Below are positions 42,673-51,521 of a stretch of DNA of 64,000 bases, piece after piece. The stretch comes from Chloroflexota bacterium (GTDB lineage: Bacteria; Chloroflexota; Anaerolineae; UBA4142; SHND01). Numbering within the stretch: the first letter of the stretch is position 1; every line of letters begins with the position of its first letter. Location: NCBI GenBank assembly GCA_004295045.1, contig SHND01000022.1, forward strand, positions 1 to 64,000. The letters are read 5' to 3'. A program made the position numbers and the translations under genes. The notes under the pieces are model-generated. The model made no database searches. It was not told the DNA's origin and saw only the letters and a program-made list of their open reading frames with translations.

Positions 42673-44364
42673 TTGGACAAACTCATTGCACGACTTCAAA
42701 AGATCATTAACCATTTGCCGGGACCCGGCAAATTAATTTTTGGCGCGCTGGTCGCGGATCGAAAGGCGTTCGATGTGCTCGTTGCCTGTATCGTAGCGGT
42801 CTTTGCCACCTACCTTCAGCCGCCGGTGCTTTCGCTTTATACGCCCATCATTCAGCAGGGATTGCGTACTCCGGGGAGCGGCACACCACTCTTTGTTGCC
42901 GCGGGATATTTGCTGCTTGCCGTGCTCACGTTGGTGGGAGGCGCGAGCGGAGATATTTTCGGGCGAAAACGTTTTTTGCAGGTGGGACTTTTTGGCGTGT
43001 TAATGACCAATTTGTTTGGGATGATATTCCTGAACTCGCCAAACTATATTTTGATCAACACGCTGAACACGATTGCCACAGTGGTGGTCATGCCCATGAC
43101 GGTGGCGATTGTCACCATCGCCTTTCCGGTCCAAGTGCGCCCGTTCGCCTATGGCGCGATCTTTGGCACGCAGGGCGCCGCCCTGATCATTGCCTCCTCC
43201 CTCAACGCTATCGCACTGGATGCCGGCGTGCAATGGATGGCATTTATACCGGCGATTGCGGTCGCCGTTCTTGCGATTCGGTTGGTGCGCAGAGACACGC
43301 AGGAAAGTCGCGCGCCGATTGGCACTTCACGTCAAGAGCTGTTTCTGAATGTTGTTTGGGCGTCAGCAATCTTTGGGCTCGTGTATGGCTTGATTGCCTT
43401 TGGCGGAGGGCTGACAGAACGAAATATTTGGATCATTGTCGCCATCTGCATTTTAGGTTTTGTAATTGGCTATCGCTGGATTATGCGGCGATTGCGCGGA
43501 CGCGTTCTCAAGTTGTACAACGTGCGTGACCTATCATTCGCCATCCTCGCGGGCATTATGCTTTCCGTTGGGCAGGCAAGTTTCTTTTATCAGATCGGAA
43601 GCTATTTTCAAAAGATTCAACAAGTAGGTCCGGTCGAATCCGGTTTGCGCCTCGTGCCGTTCGTTCTTGCAATGATCATCGCGACCTTTTTGATTGTTCG
43701 GCTCTCGATGCGCTTTGACGCGCGGTGGCTCATCAGCGGCGGTATCTCGGTCATGGCAATTGGCACCGCGCTATTATTTTTTCTACAGCCCGACACGCCG
43801 TACTGGCAGTTGATTTTGCCAATCGCGATCATGGGCTTGGGCTTTGGAATTGCGACGCCGGCGCGCACAGTGGTTGTCCTCACCATTCCGCCACCGGGCA
43901 TCGTGGGCGTGTCCGCCGGAATCAATACCGCGGCAGGTCAGTCCGGCTTTACGCTGGGGACCATAATTTCGAGTATACTGGTCACGGTCTTTGCGAATCG
44001 CTATTTTGTCGAACAACTGGTACAGAGCCACGTGCCGCTCAACATAATAAAAGAAGTAGATATTGTCTTTCAAGATGTTTTCGCGCGCGTGATTTCTGGA
44101 AATCTCACCCATCTACCCGACAGTCTCGTGGACAAAGTAACCGTCTCATTTAGCGAAGCGTTTTCCGTCGGCTTGGGACATACCTATCTTGTGATCGCCC
44201 TCCTTTTGGTCGCCACCGCGGCGGTGATTTTTGTTGGAATGACCAAAGGGCTAAAGGGCACGCTCATTTCACAGCCCATCGGCACACATACACTGGAGCC
44301 GGCGCATCCCAATGCCGAACCTCTGCCGCCAAGTTCAGAATCCAAAGGAGGAAACATGGCATGA
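42673..44364 (+). CDS. MFS transporter, drug-exporter (DHA2) type
   Basis: The 563-aa protein has about 14 membrane segments, PVLSLYTPIIQQGL in the first half, the conserved GASGDIFGRKRFLQVG loop (motif A) and GVSAGINTAAGQSGFTLGTIISSIL late in the sequence. It resembles EmrB/QacA-type exporters. TTG at 42673 behind GAGG (42665-42668) is the probable start; an upstream TTG (42643) overlaps cydC. The C-terminus ends in a Pro/Ser-rich tail. Confidence 0.8.
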   Translation: MDKLIARLQKIINHLPGPGKLIFGALVADRKAFDVLVACIVAVFATYLQPPVLSLYTPIIQQGLRTPGSGTPLFVAAGYLLLAVLTLVGGASGDIFGRKRFLQVGLFGVLMTNLFGMIFLNSPNYILINTLNTIATVVVMPMTVAIVTIAFPVQVRPFAYGAIFGTQGAALIIASSLNAIALDAGVQWMAFIPAIAVAVLAIRLVRRDTQESRAPIGTSRQELFLNVVWASAIFGLVYGLIAFGGGLTERNIWIIVAICILGFVIGYRWIMRRLRGRVLKLYNVRDLSFAILAGIMLSVGQASFFYQIGSYFQKIQQVGPVESGLRLVPFVLAMIIATFLIVRLSMRFDARWLISGGISVMAIGTALLFFLQPDTPYWQLILPIAIMGLGFGIATPARTVVVLTIPPPGIVGVSAGINTAAGQSGFTLGTIISSILVTVFANRYFVEQLVQSHVPLNIIKEVDIVFQDVFARVISGNLTHLPDSLVDKVTVSFSEAFSVGLGHTYLVIALLLVATAAVIFVGMTKGLKGTLISQPIGTHTLEPAHPNAEPLPPSSESKGGNMA

Positions 44365-44439
44365 AAAAATAGACGAGACGAAATGATCTCTGCAGGCAAC
44401 ATTTTCAACATCATTTTTCATCGAAAAGGAGAAATAATC

Positions 44440-45009
44440 ATGAGTGCTGCAACAAATACTTCAAGCGCCACATCGTTTGAAAACAACGCGCGCCCTTGGT
44501 GGTTGATGCTGATCGAAGGCGGGGCGCTGATCATCATTGGCGGCTTTTTGCTTTTTGGGTCCACAAATACCAGACTCACGACCTGGCTGGTGCTTGTGTC
44601 TCTCTTGGGCATCTGGTGGCTGGTGCGGGGCATCTTTGACATCGTCAGTCTGTTCATTGACCGCACCGCCTGGGGCTGGAAACTCTTTATGGGTATCATC
44701 AGCATCATCGCCGGTGGCTATATCATCATGTATCCCACTGTGGCGGCAGTAGCATTGCCCCAAATCTTTGCGCTCGTGCTTGGCATCTGGGGTCTGATCC
44801 AAGGCATTGTCATGCTCATACTGGCATTCCGCGGCGGCGGTTGGGGTCCCGGAATTTTGGGCGTACTGGCAATCATCTTTGGGCTGATTCTGATCGGCGC
44901 GTACGGCAATCTTGGAGTCGGGGTTTCGTTTGTGCTGGTGGCAGCCATCTTTGCATTTATCGGCGGAATTGTAATGGTCATACAGGCATTCCGCCAACGC
45001 AGCGCCTAA
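44440..45009 (+). CDS. HdeD family membrane protein
   Basis: The 189-aa protein starts MSAATNTSSATSFENNARPWWLMLIEG behind AAAGGAG. It has six membrane helices and the duplicated HdeD/DUF308 pattern (IIIGGFLLF, WWLVRGIFDIVSL, AWGWKLFMGIISIIAGGYIIM, IWGLIQGIVMLILAFRG). HdeD in E. coli is linked to acid resistance; the exact action is unknown. A terminator follows. Confidence 0.88.
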   Translation: MSAATNTSSATSFENNARPWWLMLIEGGALIIIGGFLLFGSTNTRLTTWLVLVSLLGIWWLVRGIFDIVSLFIDRTAWGWKLFMGIISIIAGGYIIMYPTVAAVALPQIFALVLGIWGLIQGIVMLILAFRGGGWGPGILGVLAIIFGLILIGAYGNLGVGVSFVLVAAIFAFIGGIVMVIQAFRQRSA

Positions 45010-45020
45010 CGTTACGATAT

Positions 45021-45079
45021 AGCATTCGCAGTCGTGTCATTCTCTACCACATAGCCAAGACTGCGAATGCTTTTATTAT
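45021..45079 (+). terminator. Terminator after the HdeD gene
   Basis: AGCATTCGCAGTC (45021-45033) pairs perfectly with GACTGCGAATGCT (45059-45071) and TTTTATTATT follows. Confidence 0.8.
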
Positions 45080-45146
45080 TGATGCGTCGAGCGACGCGCG
45101 TGCAGTAGCGACAACAACGACCTGCTCACACAGTGGACTTTCAACT

Positions 45147-45815
45147 ATGGCAAAACAAACGAGCAAATCCGAATTCGCCGTAATCGGTTTGGGACGCTTT
45201 GGCTCGAGCGTTGCGAATACATTGGTCGAACGCGACTTTACCGTACTTGGGATTGACCAAAATATGCGCATCGTTCAAGACTTGGCTGATGAGTTGACGC
45301 AAACGGTGTCACTCGATGCAACCGACGAAGATGCTTTGCGCGCAGTAGACATTGCCTTTTATCCCACCGTGATTGTCGCCATTGGCGAGGATTTTCAGAG
45401 CAAGCTGTTGACGACAATCGGGCTCAAGAGTCTGGGCGTAAAGCGCGTGATTTGTACCGCTTCGGATGAACGCGAGAAAAATATTCTCTTGAAAATTGGA
45501 GCGGATCAAGTGGTGATGCCCGAATACGATTCGGGGCGTCGTCTGGCGCTGGGACTCGCCATGCCATCGCTGCTGGACCATTTACAATTGGGGCGCGGCT
45601 ATTCCATCAGCGATATTCAACTCCCCACCTCGTTCGTTGGGCAGACGGTGCGCGATAAAGATTTGCGCTCTGGATTTGGACTGACGCTGGTCGCCATTCG
45701 GCGCGGCGATGAGGTGTTGATCTCGCCATCCGCAGATGCAGTGTATCAAGCGGGCGATCAACTGATCGTAATTGGCAAGGTCGAAGATTTGGATCGTTTG
45801 GGCGCGCTCAAGTGA
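45147..45815 (+). CDS. trkA: TrkA/KtrA potassium uptake regulator
   Basis: The 222-aa cytoplasmic protein has an RCK N-domain (GLGRFGSSVANTLVERDFTVLGID, with the Asp that usually binds the adenine ribose) and an RCK C-domain (SISDIQLPTSFVGQTVRDKDLR). It gates the TrkH-type channel encoded by the next gene through nucleotide binding. The upstream open frame to 44841 lies in the HdeD gene and is ignored. The stop overlaps the GTG of the next gene by 4 bp. Confidence 0.9.
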   Translation: MAKQTSKSEFAVIGLGRFGSSVANTLVERDFTVLGIDQNMRIVQDLADELTQTVSLDATDEDALRAVDIAFYPTVIVAIGEDFQSKLLTTIGLKSLGVKRVICTASDEREKNILLKIGADQVVMPEYDSGRRLALGLAMPSLLDHLQLGRGYSISDIQLPTSFVGQTVRDKDLRSGFGLTLVAIRRGDEVLISPSADAVYQAGDQLIVIGKVEDLDRLGALK

Positions 45816-47197
45816 ATGACACCTTTTCAGATACGGGTAAAGAGAAACCGCGTATCGCGGCGCAGCCGCGTCCTTATGTGCGTGTGCCAATCGCATTGCG
45901 CATCATTGGGGGCTTGCTGCTCCTGATTGCCATCGGGACTCTGCTCTTGATGCTTCCGGGCGTTGGCGCGCAAGGACCGTTGACGTTTGATCAGGCGTTG
46001 TTCACCGCAGTTTCGGCATTATGCGTGAATGGTTTGACGATTATTACACCTTCAACGCAGCTGACCTTGTTCGGACAGTTGATCTTGCTCATTGAGATTC
46101 AGGTTGGCGGAGTTGGTTTTATGGTCGTCGTCATTGCAGCGCTTCGCCTTTTGCGCCGACAAATTTTTCTGGTAGATCGTTTAGCCATCCGTGATTCACT
46201 GGGCTTGCCGGAACGCGAGCAGTTCGGTCCAATTTTGAGACGTGTCTTGTTGACGGTCGTCATCATTGAAACTGTCGGCGCGTTTTTGCTTTGGCTCAAT
46301 TGGCGTAACCAGTTTGACGATGTGTCAGCTTTGTGGTACGCCATTTTTCATTCCATTTCCGCGTTTTGCAACGCGGGCTTTGATCTCTTTTCGGGACAGC
46401 CACAATTTCCGACCGGCATTCCGCGCGATCCGTTTTCGCTTATCGTGTTGGGTGCGATCATTGTTCTCGGCGGCTTGGGCTTTCCCATTCTGGCAGAACT
46501 TGTCCATTGGCACAGACAAAAACGGTTGTCGCTCCACACGCGCTTGACCCTTTGGTTATCGTTGGCGCTGGTTGTCATCGGGGCAGTCGGATTTTTGATT
46601 GGCGAGGTTGGCGCGCGCGGCTTGCCGCCTACCACATCGTGGCCGCAGGCAGTTTTGTATTCGACCTTTCAATCCATTTCGACGCGCAGCGCGGGTTTCA
46701 CACTCGGTGACTTGAGTACCTTTCAACCCGCTACTCAGTTTCTGACCATTTGCCTCATGTTCATTGGCACCGCGCCGGCTTCAATGGGTGGAGGCATTAC
46801 GACCGGCACGGTGCTCGTACTTTTATTGTCCATGTGGGGTTATGCACGCGGCTTTGCCAAACCGCAATGGGCTGGGCGCTCACTGCCTGCTGAATTGCCG
46901 CGCCGTTCGGCAGCCGTATTGACTGTCTCACTCTTTGTAGTCATTATCGCAACGTGGCTCTTGCTTGTGACGGGCAATGGCAAAATGGACGAAATGTTGT
47001 TCGAAGTTGTTTCCGCTTTTGCAACAACCGGGCTGACCTTGCCCGTGACCTCCAAGTTGAATGGAATTGGACAGGTCATCATCATGCTCATGATGATTTG
47101 GGGACGACTTGGCGCAATGACGATTATTCTTGCGCTGGCAAGGCGTCAGCCGCCGGAACCGATTCAGTATCCCGAAGAATCCATATTGATTGGATAA
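45812..47197 (+). CDS. trkH: TrkH/KtrB potassium transporter membrane subunit
   Basis: The 461-aa protein has the fourfold pore layout of the SKT family: ALFTAVSALCVNGLTIIT, FHSISAFCNAGFDLFSG, FQSISTRSAGFTLGD and FEVVSAFATTGLTLP each supply a filter Gly. PASMGGGITTGTV and a C-terminal LARRQPPEPIQYPEE are typical. It takes up K+, probably coupled to Na+ or H+. GTG start overlapping trkA. Confidence 0.9.
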   Translation: MNDTFSDTGKEKPRIAAQPRPYVRVPIALRIIGGLLLLIAIGTLLLMLPGVGAQGPLTFDQALFTAVSALCVNGLTIITPSTQLTLFGQLILLIEIQVGGVGFMVVVIAALRLLRRQIFLVDRLAIRDSLGLPEREQFGPILRRVLLTVVIIETVGAFLLWLNWRNQFDDVSALWYAIFHSISAFCNAGFDLFSGQPQFPTGIPRDPFSLIVLGAIIVLGGLGFPILAELVHWHRQKRLSLHTRLTLWLSLALVVIGAVGFLIGEVGARGLPPTTSWPQAVLYSTFQSISTRSAGFTLGDLSTFQPATQFLTICLMFIGTAPASMGGGITTGTVLVLLLSMWGYARGFAKPQWAGRSLPAELPRRSAAVLTVSLFVVIIATWLLLVTGNGKMDEMLFEVVSAFATTGLTLPVTSKLNGIGQVIIMLMMIWGRLGAMTIILALARRQPPEPIQYPEESILIG

Positions 47198-47223
47198 ATC
47201 AAACGAGGAGGAATATTTCAATC

Positions 47224-48117
47224 ATGAAAACATTAAGACGCTATCAACTGCTTGTGATCATTGCGCTGGTACTCGCAGCCAAGCTGGTCTCGTCGCTGCT
47301 CTTTAGCTCCCCCAGCACTAACACGCTCGGACTTACGGCGCTGCAAGCGACAAGCACGCCCGCGCCAACTGCAACCCCACGACCCGCGCCGACAGCGACT
47401 GTCGTTGCCGGTGATCCGATTCCAATAAAACCACTCACCGACCTCACCTCGCTCGAGGCAACGGTCAAGATCAATGTGAATGGTTTACTGAACGGCGAAC
47501 GCGCGCAAGGCGACCTGACCGCATTGCTGAACACGAACGATCAGAACAAAAGTCAGATCAAGGTTACGGGCGGATTGTTGGGCGACGTGGTCGCGCAAGT
47601 CGGCGGCGCGGTGGTGGGATTATTCGCGCCCAGAGAAGTGAACATTTACAAAGTGCCAGAGGGAACGTACGTTGTCGTCAACGGCTTGTTCCCTGTGTGC
47701 GTCAAGCCCAACGCCCCCAAAGCGACAGAGGCGTTGGACAAGCTGAGTCCGCAAAGTTTGATGGAGACATTGACGGGCAGCGAAGTCGCGCGCGGAAAAT
47801 TCGTGGGCAACGAAACGGTGAACGGCATTCCTGCCAAACATTATGTGATCAACGGGGATGCATTTCTGGCGGCAGCGCAAAAAAGCAGCGATCCCAATTT
47901 GCGTACGTTTGGCGAAGCATTGTGGTCTGCGGAGGATGCGGATTTGTTCATCAGCGCGGACGGCGGCTATCCCATTTCGTTTCGCGGCAGCTACAGCGGC
48001 GAATTTGAACCGCTCAAGTTTCAAGGCGATTTCGACGTGCAAATTGATCTGACGAGTGTGAACACCAATCCAACGGTCGAATTGCCGAGTGCTTGCAACA
48101 ATCCAATTTCGCAATAA
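47224..48117 (+). CDS. Exported LppX/LprAFG-like protein
   Basis: The 297-aa protein has an N-terminal hydrophobic anchor (LLVIIALVLAAKLVSSLLF), a Thr/Pro/Ala linker (TSTPAPTATPRPAPTATVV) and a beta-rich domain (LTSLEATVKINVNGLLNGERAQGDLTALL, INGDAFLAAAQKSSDPNLRTFGEALWS). The domain resembles LppX_LprAFG lipid- or lipoprotein-carrier folds. No lipobox Cys is present. GAGGAGG at about 47204 fixes the start. Its stop is followed by motif copy D and a terminator. Confidence 0.65.
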   Translation: MKTLRRYQLLVIIALVLAAKLVSSLLFSSPSTNTLGLTALQATSTPAPTATPRPAPTATVVAGDPIPIKPLTDLTSLEATVKINVNGLLNGERAQGDLTALLNTNDQNKSQIKVTGGLLGDVVAQVGGAVVGLFAPREVNIYKVPEGTYVVVNGLFPVCVKPNAPKATEALDKLSPQSLMETLTGSEVARGKFVGNETVNGIPAKHYVINGDAFLAAAQKSSDPNLRTFGEALWSAEDADLFISADGGYPISFRGSYSGEFEPLKFQGDFDVQIDLTSVNTNPTVELPSACNNPISQ

Positions 48118-48127
48118 AACAGGCGCA

Positions 48128-48158
48128 TGTACTCTAAAAGTACGCCTTTTTGGATGAA
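48128..48158 (+). promoter_or_regulatory. GTACTC/GGATG motif, copy D
   Basis: TGTACTCTAAAAGTAC then GCCTTTTTGGATGAA. The 14 bases TACTCTAAAAGTAC equal copy A exactly, and three G are missing before GGATG. The same bases can also fold as a small terminator (48121-48124 with 48144-48147, then Ts). A second terminator lies between it and the next gene, so its control of 48407 is less sure than for the other copies. Confidence 0.45.
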
Positions 48159-48181
48159 GCATTGCCATTTTTTGTGTGATA

Positions 48182-48229
48182 GTATCTCTGAGGTGTGCCT
48201 GCATCGCAGAAGCACACCAGATACTTTTT
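48182..48229 (+). terminator. Terminator with compound stem
   Basis: GTATCT/AGATAC (48182-48187 with 48219-48224), GGTGTGC/GCACACC (48192-48198 with 48212-48218) and CTGC/GCAG stack into one hairpin, followed by TTTTTC. It would end the transcript of 47224-48117. Confidence 0.75.
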
Positions 48230-48293
48230 CGCTGTACCATGTGCGCGAACATCAATCTGACGAGCTGTAACTTTCTAATGCGAGAAATAGGAA

Positions 48294-48339
48294 TATAATG
48301 GACTGCCTTCTCCATCTATCGTTAGATGAAAGGATGGAG
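48294..48339 (+). promoter_or_regulatory. -10 element and alternative leader hairpins of the phasin-like gene
   Basis: TATAAT (48294-48299) has only a weak -35 (CTTTCT). In the leader, CATCTA-TCGT-TAGATG (48313-48328) competes with CTCCATC (48310-48316) pairing to GATGGAG (48333-48339), so two structures exclude each other. Confidence 0.45.
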
Positions 48340-48406
48340 CGCGGCAGCATAAAATTGCGCGACACGCTTTGTCGCAGCACGTACTGGAAATACAAGGAGG
48401 GCTATT

Positions 48407-48865
48407 ATGGTTGTCGAAGGTCAAGTACAAGTTCAGGCGCCTGACGCCGAAAAAATGGCAAAGGACGCAACCGAAAAAGCAAAACAGACCGTTCAACAAG
48501 CGCAGGGCGCTGTCGAAGAACAGCATTCGCAGGTCACCGAAGCTGCAGGCAAACTGGTTCTCGCTTCCATCGGCGGTGTGGCTCTGGCGGGAGATGCCGC
48601 CGCGAAAATACTGAATCGAATGGTCGAGCGCGGAGAGCAGATTCAAAAGGATGCGCGCCGCCGCGCGAATCAAGTGAAAGAAAAAGGCCAGGGTTTGACC
48701 GCGCGCGGAACGAAAAAGGCAGGAGCGACATTCGATACAGCGGACTTGTCTACCAAGTCAGATATGCAGTCGCTGCACGACCAAATTGCTGAATTGTCTG
48801 CGAAAGTAGATCAGTTGGCAAAGACCGAGACATCAGCGACGTCCAAAACTTCCAGCAAGGGATAA
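48407..48865 (+). CDS. Phasin-like coiled-coil protein
   Basis: The 152-aa protein starts behind AAGGAGGG. A Lys/Glu/Gln-rich helical N-terminus precedes KLVLASIGGVALAGDAAAKILNRMVERGEQIQKDARRRANQVKEKG, close to the PhaF/PhaI-type phasin pattern (hydrophobic patch, then charged helix). A second helical part (SLHDQIAELSAKVDQLAK) and a Ser/Thr/Lys tail follow. Phasins coat polyhydroxyalkanoate granules, but no PHA synthase is in the window. It could also be a general membrane-shielding stress protein. Confidence 0.6.
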   Translation: MVVEGQVQVQAPDAEKMAKDATEKAKQTVQQAQGAVEEQHSQVTEAAGKLVLASIGGVALAGDAAAKILNRMVERGEQIQKDARRRANQVKEKGQGLTARGTKKAGATFDTADLSTKSDMQSLHDQIAELSAKVDQLAKTETSATSKTSSKG

Positions 48866-48988
48866 TCATCCGCAACTGAGAGAGTCCGGTTGCCATACAT
48901 GGCAAAAGCCGCGACGCTTTTGCTGTAGCGGCTCTTGTGCGTACGTGAACCGCAAGACGCCACGCAAGTCTTGCGCGGAGGAAAAAGT

Positions 48989-49708
48989 ATGTCCTCGAAT
49001 ATGATTCCTGACGAGGAAATAGACGACGAACAGGATTGGGTACAACAGCGCGAGGTTGCCAACGGCAAAGTTCGCATCACAATCGAAGGTTCGACTTCCG
49101 ACTCGTACGTGTTGGAATCGCTGGCGCGTCTCATGTTGGGCAGTGCGACCGAAGGCGGCGATCAATTCTTTCGCCGCTTGAAAGAGTGGCAAGCCAACAC
49201 GGATCAACGCGGCAATGCAATCTATTCCGAATCACCAGACGAGAGTGATCAAGAACGATTGCGTTATGCGCTCATCGGCTTGCTCGCGCAAGCTCCCGGT
49301 ACAGCGCACTCTTTTCTTTCGAGCGCCGTTCAAGTTTCAGACTCGGCATACGCTTTTGTCTCTCATTTGGCAAGTCCCGTCACCAACAGCCGGCTCGGGC
49401 GTCCTTTTCAACGCCGCTATAACAATATGGCGGCGCGCGGCGGCTCAATCGTCGAACGCTGGATTGACGTGGGGCGCGCAACCGAACAACGCAGCCGCGC
49501 GCTGGCGCGGCAAGCTGCATTCGATGGGACGGATGAAGCGATGGATGAAATGATTGGGCTGTTGGCGGTCAAGCCGGAAGTGCGCGATCTCGTCACCGCC
49601 CAAAGTATCGGCATGGCAAGTACGCTCATGGGTATTCTTCGTGAGCGCGCTGCCGCCTCGGATACGCGCTGGGAACGACGCCTGCGTAGATTGTTTCGCC
49701 GGCGCTGA
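48989..49708 (+). CDS. Conserved protein of unknown function next to an RDD gene
   Basis: The 239-aa protein starts MSSNMIPDEEIDDEQDWVQQ behind GGAGG. After an acidic N-terminus it is mainly alpha-helical (YVLESLARLMLGSATEGGDQFFRRLKEW, YALIGLLAQAPGTAHSFLSSAVQVSDSAYAFVSHL) with an Arg-rich C-terminus (WERRLRRLFRRR). No known domain was recognised. It stands 11 bp upstream of the RDD gene, so the two are probably co-translated; the basic tail could contact a membrane. Confidence 0.7.
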   Translation: MSSNMIPDEEIDDEQDWVQQREVANGKVRITIEGSTSDSYVLESLARLMLGSATEGGDQFFRRLKEWQANTDQRGNAIYSESPDESDQERLRYALIGLLAQAPGTAHSFLSSAVQVSDSAYAFVSHLASPVTNSRLGRPFQRRYNNMAARGGSIVERWIDVGRATEQRSRALARQAAFDGTDEAMDEMIGLLAVKPEVRDLVTAQSIGMASTLMGILRERAAASDTRWERRLRRLFRRR

Positions 49709-49719
49709 AGGGGTTTGTC

Positions 49720-50301
49720 ATGTCGCAAATGGGTGTTGCCTCCAATCCCTCAACGGTTTCAACAAAGCCGCGCGCGCTGACCACCGTTCCTTATCGAGCG
49801 CGTGTGCGGCGCGCGGGGTTTGTCACCCGCGCGCTCGCGCTGCTGATTGATATTATGATCGTGACCTTTGGCAGCATCGTGCTTGCGGCGCTGGTCAGTT
49901 TGATTTTGAATTTTTTTGGAATCGACGCGCAAGACTTGCAAGTGCAAGACGCGCGATTCGGCGTTATTGCAGTTCTGCAGATCATCATTGTCATTGTTTC
50001 CAGTCTCGCCGTATTTTTGTTTATTCCGGGATACTTTATAGTGTTCTGGGTACTGGACGGCGCAACGCCCGGCAAGCAAATTCTCGGATTACAGGTCATT
50101 CGCACCAACCATCAACGGGTGGGCTGGATTCGCGCCATCGTGCGTTACATCGGCTATTTTATTTCTGCGATTTGCCTTTTTATCGGCTTTCTTTGGGTAT
50201 TTGTGGGTCGCAGTCGTCAGTGCTGGCAAGACAAACTGGCAGACACAATTGTGGTTTATACGTGGGATATTCCGTCGGACGATGAGGTGCCGCGCGGGTA
50301 G
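49720..50301 (+). CDS. RDD family membrane protein
   Basis: The 193-aa protein has the RDD motif (AGFVTRALALLIDIMIV: Arg, then Asp in helix 1) and DGATPGKQILGLQVI, the usual second signature. It has four hydrophobic segments. Some RDD proteins help Na+/H+ exchange or membrane homeostasis (family knowledge). AGGGG precedes the ATG. It is followed closely by the squalene-synthase-like gene. Confidence 0.88.
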   Translation: MSQMGVASNPSTVSTKPRALTTVPYRARVRRAGFVTRALALLIDIMIVTFGSIVLAALVSLILNFFGIDAQDLQVQDARFGVIAVLQIIIVIVSSLAVFLFIPGYFIVFWVLDGATPGKQILGLQVIRTNHQRVGWIRAIVRYIGYFISAICLFIGFLWVFVGRSRQCWQDKLADTIVVYTWDIPSDDEVPRG

Positions 50302-50324
50302 ATTCGCCTTATGAGGAGCTTATC

Positions 50325-51413
50325 GTGCTGCACACTCTCGACCAGTTTGAGATCTCAACTGCGCAAGAATCGTATCTTCAGGATCAGCTGAATAAAGTCT
50401 CGCGCTCTTTTGCGCTGGTGATTCCGTTCGTCGAAAACCCGCTTCGCAATTATCTGGCAGCATCCTATCTGCTCTGTCGCGTCGTGGACAACATCGAGGA
50501 TTGTCTCCACTCCCCTTTGGAAAAAGAAAAACGCTTTGCTGAATTTTCCGAACTGCTGCAAACGCCACAGCGCGCTGCAGAGGTGTTATCGCTCTGGGGA
50601 AAAAAGGATTGGGCGGGGCTGACCGACTTTGAAGAAAGAATCATGGGCGTCCAAGAAGGACGCATGCTTTGGGAAATCTATGCCGCGATACCGTCGGACG
50701 AACGCGCGGTCATCCGCCATTGGGTGAGCGTGATGGCAGAGGGAATGCGTCAGCTCAATAATCCCACAACGCGTCCCTACTTGATCAATCGGCGCGGCAT
50801 CCAGGTGTTAGAGACCAAAGTGGATTACGACGCGTATTGTTATTTTGTCGCAGGCACCGTTGGACATCTCGCTACCGAGCTGGTTGTTCAACACTATTCT
50901 ATTCCAAACGAGATTGCCGCTGTCTTGCGCGCGGGTGCCGAAGCGTGCGGTCGCTCGCTGCAAAAAACAAATATCATCAAAGATTTTGTTGAAGATTTGG
51001 AACGCGGCATTTGCTATCTGCCCGACGCGTGGCTGCGCGAGGCAGACTTGGCGCCTCTTGCCTTGCAGGGCGCGTCGCTCGAATGGACCGCAATGGTATT
51101 GAACGATGTGTTGGAAGAATTGCGCGACGCGACCGATTATTTATTGGCGCTGCCCTATCACGCCGCAGGTTATCGTCGCGCGTCGCTCTTGTGCCTCTTG
51201 CCCGCGTACGAGACAATCCATCTCGCGGCAAAGAATGCGGCGATTCTTTTTACGCCCGCGCATCAATTCAAAATCTCGCGTCTCACGATGGCGCGCTGCC
51301 TTGCCGATTCCGAAGCGATGCTGTTCGACAATTCAGCAATTGACGCGTACAGCCGACGTCAAACCAAAGCAATCCAAAACGACCTGCTTGCGCGCGTATC
51401 ACTGCAAGCATAA
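50325..51413 (+). CDS. Squalene synthase-like farnesyl-diphosphate farnesyltransferase
   Basis: The 362-aa enzyme has both Asp-rich motifs: DNIED (Asp55 to Asp59) and SLQKTNIIKDFVEDLERGICYLP near residues 210-230, plus YCYFVAGTVGHLATELV. The QKTNIIKDFVED form and YCxxVAGxVG are closer to eukaryotic-type squalene synthase than to the QLTNILRD form of HpnC/HpnD or phytoene synthase. It would join two farnesyl diphosphates, but NADPH-dependent reduction is not proven by sequence. GAGGAG precedes the GTG start. Confidence 0.85.
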   Translation: MLHTLDQFEISTAQESYLQDQLNKVSRSFALVIPFVENPLRNYLAASYLLCRVVDNIEDCLHSPLEKEKRFAEFSELLQTPQRAAEVLSLWGKKDWAGLTDFEERIMGVQEGRMLWEIYAAIPSDERAVIRHWVSVMAEGMRQLNNPTTRPYLINRRGIQVLETKVDYDAYCYFVAGTVGHLATELVVQHYSIPNEIAAVLRAGAEACGRSLQKTNIIKDFVEDLERGICYLPDAWLREADLAPLALQGASLEWTAMVLNDVLEELRDATDYLLALPYHAAGYRRASLLCLLPAYETIHLAAKNAAILFTPAHQFKISRLTMARCLADSEAMLFDNSAIDAYSRRQTKAIQNDLLARVSLQA

Positions 51414-51521
51414 ATCAGTCCAAGCGGCGCAGCCAATTTTCCCCATTCATTCGGTTTGCGCCGCCGCGAATTCACAGTGCCGAACGCGCACCCACAAAAT
51501 GCCCCGAGTCCCGACTTTGTA

